Shown here: piece after piece, positions 58,730 through 64,000 of the stretch | Numbering within the stretch: the stretch's first letter is position 1 | Layout of the letters: the number at the start of each line of letters is the position of its first letter | Made by a program: the position numbers and the translations under genes | Source of the DNA: Paragonimus westermani | Lineage: Eukaryota; Platyhelminthes; Trematoda; Plagiorchiida; Troglotrematidae | DNA: 64,000 nucleotides | Direction of reading: 5' to 3' | Assembly: GCA_008508345.1 (NCBI GenBank) | Contig: QNGE01001033.1 | Coordinates: 53,410-117,409 of the forward strand | The notes under the pieces: model-generated | What the model was told of the DNA's origin: nothing | The model's database searches: none | Seen by the model: only the letters and a program-made list of their open reading frames with translations

Positions 58730-59260
58730 TGTTGTTTCAATAAGTGCTTTTTACAATTTCCAATGGCTTGGAAGATAATTTACTTTCATAAAGCTGGATT
58801 CAATACGGTACTCATCGCATGAGTGCACAAGAGAATTAGTCCTCTTCTCTTGAATGTGAGCATTACTCAGAGATTGAATAAAGGATGTGCCCGTTTAACA
58901 AAACGGACAACTAGGCATCGTTCAGTAATTTGAGACGAGGGAATGGAATTGAGCTCATTCAAACAAATGATCGCTGGGTGGGTCGCAGCAAGGCGCATGT
59001 TTACGCATCGTGAAACAATAAGACTTGGAAATTACTCAAGAAAAACTATAGAAGAGAAACGTCTCATTTTGGCATTTAGAAGTTTACAGGGCTCAGACTG
59101 AATGAATGTAGGGGAACGGTAGCAATAGCTGAGGTAGGATAAAAGCTGATCAATGCGGGTTATTCAAGAAAGGTGATAAAACGCAGGACATCTTTCGAAA
59201 CTAATCAAACCAAGTGGAGCACTCTCAGAACTAATTCAAAAGACGTCAACAAAATCAACA
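58730..59260. repeat. Diverged direct repeat, copy 2
   Basis: Partner of 57,010-57,500. It abuts, on the minus strand, the 3' side of an integrase relic, so it may represent the 3' UTR or LTR of that element. Confidence 0.5.
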
Positions 59261-59264
59261 CCTT

Positions 59265-59760
59265 AAGGTGCCTGTAGCAGGGAAGAAATACTCCACAGGT
59301 TGAGATAATTGCTCTTCGGGTAGCCCGACGCTGTAGTCATGATTGCGAGTTGGGGGCGACGCGGATATCCAGTAAGACATTCGACAGGGCTTCTGATCGA
59401 CAAGCAAGTTCAACAACACAAACTCTGCCTTCAGTTTCCAACATGAGCGCACAACCAACCCGTTCACAACCGAATGATATGCGGTAGCACGGGAGTGGTG
59501 GCTTTTTAATTTGTGTAGCGTTTAGGCGGATCGCCCGCTTTTGAATTGCTGATCGCACTTGTTTGTCACGGTAGGGGGCGATCTTACAGTGCAACCCACC
59601 CTTCAGCTAGAGCTCGCCAGACCGTTGTGGTAATAACGTTGGTTATTGAGAGGGTTCCAGACCATCCAATGAAACGATCGATAATAGCGAGAATATAGTA
59701 CGGTCACAGGGGACCAACCATGTCTACGTGTAAATGTGACTAGCGGGCCCTGGAAATTCC
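59265..59760 (-). mobile_element. CsRn1-like integrase relic
   Basis: Minus-strand blocks in order: HLHVDMVGPL (about 59,745, first catalytic Asp), ILAIIDRFIGWSGTLSITNV, then RATAYHSVVNGLV (about 59,460; the catalytic Glu has become a Val) and GLPEEQLSQPVEYF (about 59,320), where intact elements read a LRLPGE-type block. The order equals integrase of the element at 45,041-54,842. The block with the second Asp is not recognisable. Stops and frame changes are common. An old, dead fragment. Confidence 0.7.
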
Positions 59761-59764
59761 TGCT

Positions 59765-62700
59765 ATCGTGGCGTGGTTGTCTGGCTTACGTGCCGTTCTG
59801 ATCCGGCGGGTTATGCTGACTGCCACTCCGTACCCTGTAGGTTCAACACTGTCGGATTGGCCAATATGGGAAAGCCAGACGAAGGGCAAACGTGTGCGTT
59901 GTGGATGGTGCCAGTGTGTCGTGTCTTGGTTCAATTTGATGTATGTTTTCACTTGGTCTGATTTGGTGTGCTTGTGTGGTAGACTTGTCTGTGCATTATT
60001 GTTGCTCCTGAACATGTGCTGAGTCCCCTGGAATCTCACTGTTGAGCATGTTCTCGGCGTTTGATGCTCGTGCGTATGTGTACGTGCGTCACCATCTGCC
60101 TTGCAATGCATACTTTTGAGCCGGAAGCTTTGACTGAGAGCCTAATCGCTCTCCTGTCTAAATATGGGGATCCAGGATATGACGGCTTAAACTCAATACC
60201 ATACTGCATTGGCCATCGCGCAGGATAAACCAGGTCGTTCGGTCTGCTGCACTTGACAGAGTGGATAGGCGAAAATATGCTACTGCTAGACACCCATCCA
60301 ACATGAACCCCCGAGCAGATAATGCACACCCAAATGTCAGTACCCTGGAGATCAACCTCAGACAGGCCAGGAGACTCAAGACGTCTTCCATTGAGATATG
60401 GAATGTGCACACGCTACTGGATCGGCGCAGCAATGCAGAACGGTCGTAAAGGCGAAGTGCACCGATCGCTCATAGAATCGACTTAACAGTCTCGAGTAAC
60501 CAAATTGGGCCCCGAGATGCAGCTGTTGGGTGCACCTTCTACTGGATAAGTTGCCCCGCAGACGACGCTCGGGAGCAAGATGTTTGTTTCGTAGTCGCTG
60601 ATCATACCAATGCTTTGGTGATAGGCAAACTGCACGGCATCAACCCTCAAACACTACCCATTCGCTTCCGTTCTCGCCGACTTAGGTCAGTGTTTGTAGT
60701 ACAACTATGTGTCACACTGGCGATACAAAGGACAAGTTCTATGATCGGCTGTCCACCGCAACCCGGTCGGCGCCGGCGAGTGGCCGACTGTTTATTCTGG
60801 ATGATCTGAACCTTCGAGTTTGGCGCGACTCAGTAGCTTGGCCTTAAGTCCTCGGACCCTGCGGCGTTGGTTCAGACAACGAGAACGGTGATCGTCCGCT
60901 CCACTTGTGTGCTACTCACGAGCTGGTTATCATGAACACCCGATTTCAGCTGGCTGCGAGCGAAATCACCACGTAGACTAGTTTACGAAGCCGTTGTCAT
61001 CATTTGCTCGATTCCATGATTTCGCGACAGTGTGACATTCGCGGAGGGCGTACCACGCGAGTGGTGCACGGCGCTGTATGTAGTGCTGACCACAAGCTGG
61101 TCGGGACAAAATTGTTTATTCACATATGTAGGCCTGTTTAATATAGATCATCCGAACAACGGCGAAGTTTGATGTAAACAATTGGAGAATTCCGAAATGA
61201 GAGCTACCTTCAGAGGTGTCGTTACCGCTCGTCTGCAGAACGCCCCTTTATCCAAGGATACGTGGGAACACCTCGAGGACCAGGTTAGGGCATCGGCCAC
61301 CCAAACGGTCGTTGTCGAGTGCCAAAAAAGACCAGATTGGTCCAGTCACAACGTGACTATTTTCATTTTGGTATGAGGAAGGAATGCGGCGTTTCCCGTT
61401 TCCATAGTGGACCCAGACAATGAAGACAAGAGTCGAATTCCGGAGTACTAGCCGTCACTTCGCCGACCGTGTTCGTAAAATGGAGGATGACTGGTGGAAG
61501 AAGAAAAGGTGATCAAATAGAGGGCTATTACGAAGGTAGAAAACACAATGAGTCCTACGGTTCCTTTAAGGCGAATTGTGGTCCATCAAAGGACTGATAG
61601 ACATGGACACTGGCTGTTCGCGCACCCAGCCAGAGGGCATCATGAAAGTGTGGCGCGAACACTTTAGTAGCCTACTAGACAGTTATGTTACCATTGATTG
61701 GGTGACCGTAAACAGCCTGCCTCAACCGGTCATCAAGTCCTCACTCATTCTTGATCCGGATTCTGCAGAAATGCAGAGAGAGAGATTGAACAACTGCACG
61801 ATGGAAAGCTGCAGGCCAGGGTGGATTACCATTCAGAATCCTGATCAATGGCGGACCGGCGCTGGGACATGCACTGCCCCAGCTGAATTACTTCATCTGG
61901 GAGCACGAGGTGCGGCCGCTAAATCTCAAGGATACCACCGTCATACCATTGTTTGAAAGTGAGGGTAGCAAGCGATATCCCGGCAGCCATCGGGGCATAG
62001 GTCTGTTGGGCCGCGCGCACAAGATGCTTACCAGAATCCTTCTGAACTGACTGGATACGGATATTTTGGAGATGACTGTTCCTGAAAAGCAATGCGGACT
62101 CTTGGTGAGTGGCAGTATGATGACCCGGGGTTTGCTGTTTGTGAGCTACAGGAGGAGTGCTGGGAACACAACCAGCTCCTGCATACCCTATTTGTAGACT
62201 TCACCAAGGCGTTTGACTTCGTAGGTCGCAAGGCGCTGTGAACGGTGTTTGGTAAGTTCGCCAATGTGACTAGATGGCTGCGTGTAGGTATGAGGGAGAA
62301 GGTAAAGTCCTGTGGATCTACCGCTGATGATTTTGACATGGTCACTGGCGTGAAGCAGGGTTGTATTCTAGTCCCAGCCCCATTTAGTTTATATTTGACT
62401 GTCATGGTAACAGTCGGTTTTCGGGGTCCCGAGGAGAGAAGGGCGTTGAGTTAGAGTACCAGACGGACGAGCGTCCCAACCCGGTTACGTACTTCAGCAA
62501 TGCGCATGCTCCTGTTTGCTGATGACAGTGCATTGCTGGCACACAGTGGAGAAGGTCTACAACGCCCAACGACGGCTTTGCGTCCGCGGTCTTCAAGTTC
62601 TGATTGGACATCTGAAAAGGTAAGATGTTTTCCTCTTTTCGGCCTTCTCTGAGTGGAGGTGATGTTCCTGTACCCCTCCAAAATTCGCGTCACTGTAGAC

Positions 62701-64000
62701 GTTGTCGATAGCTGCATAAACTTTTGCTGCTTGGGTAGCACCGTGTCCATCTATCTGTCCATGGACCGCGAGCTGGGAGCTCGTCTAGCGAAAGCTAGTG
62801 GTGCTTTTGGATGCCTTGGAAAACATGTTTGTAAGAACAGTAGCCTGAAGGCAAGCACTAAGCTCCTTGTCCACCGATAAACGATGCTGTCTGTACTGCT
62901 GTATGACAGTGAGAAGTGAACATTGTATCAGCGGAACTTGAGCTACCTGATCCGCTTCTGTGGGCAATGTCTGAGGCATATCTTGGGTTTTCATTGTTTG
63001 CAAATGGTTCCGAACACTGCGGCGAGTGGACATGAGTGAGATGGAAGTCCTGCTGATGCCGAATCAGCTCCGCTGGCTATGCGACGTGAGGACCGAGTGA
63101 TGACCGTATTCCGAAGCAGCTTCTGTATAGGCAGGTGAAATCAGGTAAGCAGAATCATGATGGCCATAAGCTGACATTTCAGGATGCTGTCCAATTAAGT
63201 CTTTCACACTGTAACGTTGATTGTAGACGTTGAAAAGAATTGGTGTTGAACCGGGTGGTCTGGAGGAATACGATTCGGACGGACGTCCTCAATTTTAGCG
63301 AGCAGTGATTGCGTGGCTGAGAACGAAAGCGCGCGAAAATCAAGGGGATCATTGGTACCATAGGTGACGGTTTCATGGTTATGTGGCAGTACGATTTGTG
63401 CGGTTACGAACGCGCTGGCTGTTTGGGATTAATGGGTCACCAGCGTATTAACAGTGCACCGTCGGCCAAGAAACGACGAGTACGTTAGGCTCAGTTAGAT
63501 CATATAAGTATATCTACTCTATTTCTGTTGATGGTTGCATCGGTCAGTACCATGGTCGTATGGCAACCGGTCCGCTCCTCCTTTGTGGAACTTGGGTGTT
63601 TACGGTCTTCTACTTATTATTCTCTCCGGTTTTGTTGATGTGTTGTATAATAAATGGTTTTTCTGTTCTTCTCGTAGTTCAGTTGGAATTTTGTTTTTCA
63701 ACCTTATCTTCCCGGGGCTACACTCCTTTACTGTAATGTTCCTTGTGTCACACTTTACACGTCTTTTTTCTCAGTTTGGATCATATCATGGCAGTCTCTC
63801 TGTCTGTTTGTTCTTCAAGAGATAAGAGTTTACTTTTCGTGCTGGCGACTTAACTAATTAACCTGCATTGGCCAGCTGGACACAGAGGTTTCACTTTTAC
63901 ACCTACCCATCTTATTCTTTCGAGTTTACATTGGATGTGGTGTGTAGGTGGAACCGCAGATGGTGTAGCGCAGGAAATTTGTGTTGATGGTTAAGCGCAG
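59765..64000 (+). mobile_element. LINE with C-terminal zinc-finger-like end, near full length, broken
   Basis: A long 5' leader (59,765-60,380) is followed by an endonuclease, reverse transcriptase and C-terminal region ending at TAG 63,486-63,488, then about 500 bp of pyrimidine-rich 3' UTR. The last 820 bp are shared with 39,017-39,890. The window ends inside or at the 3' end of the element. The type resembles RTE/Jockey-related LINEs common in invertebrates, but I cannot fix the clade. Many stops and frameshifts are present. Confidence 0.78.
60390..63488 (+). pseudogene. ORF of the right-hand LINE: endonuclease, RT, zinc-finger-like end
   Basis: Endonuclease: IEIWNVHTLLDRRSN (60,390 on), KFYDRLST (about 60,730), LFILDDLNLRVWRDS (about 60,790; DDLN replaces the usual GDFN, removing part of the active site) and ATHELVIMNTRFQL (about 60,920). 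Linker: FRGVVTARLQNAPLSKDTWE (61,210). RT: TLFVDFTKAFDFVGRKAL (about 62,190), TGVKQGCILVPAPFSLYLTV (about 62,345) and LLFADDSALLAHSGEGLQ with FADD at 62,515-62,526. C-terminus: CCLGSTVSIYLSMDRELGAR (about 62,730) and finally CGYERAGCLGLMGHQRINS (about 63,390). Blocks lie in different frames, with many stops between. Confidence 0.78.

Noticed and set aside
1..64000. CRISPR array, bacterial operon or phage-like system
   Set aside because: No regularly spaced short repeats, no ribosome-binding sites or operon structure; introns and retroelements show a eukaryotic genome.

Overview
The window looks like nuclear DNA of a parasitic flatworm, most likely a digenean trematode. The evidence is a split gene with long introns, no prokaryote-style operons, and dense, decayed retroelements of the kinds seen in flukes: a CsRn1-like Ty3/gypsy LTR element, a Penelope-like fragment with a GIY-YIG domain, RTE-like and CR1-like LINEs, and a BEL/Pao relic. 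Host and species were inferred from reading alone; no search was run.

Layout. Positions 1-411 hold the 3' end of a Penelope-like element. From about 19,100 down to 840, on the minus strand, eleven exons form one phase-consistent gene for a large coiled-coil protein. The model has 2,042 coding bases, about 680 residues, and runs off the left edge. Its introns carry a SINE-like repeat, tRNA-like relics and a LINE 3' fragment. One intron is 38 bp long and another has a GC donor. A 370-bp palindromic repeat lies upstream of the gene, followed by a nearly full-length but broken RTE-like LINE (about 21,056-24,250, minus).

Positions 24,250-31,800 are mostly featureless, apart from a small terminal-inverted-repeat element (27,376-27,826) and a short inverted repeat. 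Positions 31,840-37,125 are a decayed Ty3/gypsy element on the plus strand, with a piece of a CsRn1-like gag-protease gene in the opposite direction inside it. Positions 39,000-43,300 hold fragments of three further elements. Positions 45,041-54,842 are a CsRn1-like element with two 465-bp LTRs, split between reverse transcriptase and RNase H by a 4.6-kb CR1-like LINE on the opposite strand. An unassigned 178-codon ORF (55,252-55,788, minus) follows, then more relics. A second LINE family, with a C-terminal zinc-finger-like end, fills 59,765 to the right edge.

How it fits together. The only convincing host gene is the coiled-coil gene; almost everything else recognisable is mobile DNA in several layers. 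Every retroelement reading frame read here has stops, frameshifts or deletions, so none looks able to move on its own.
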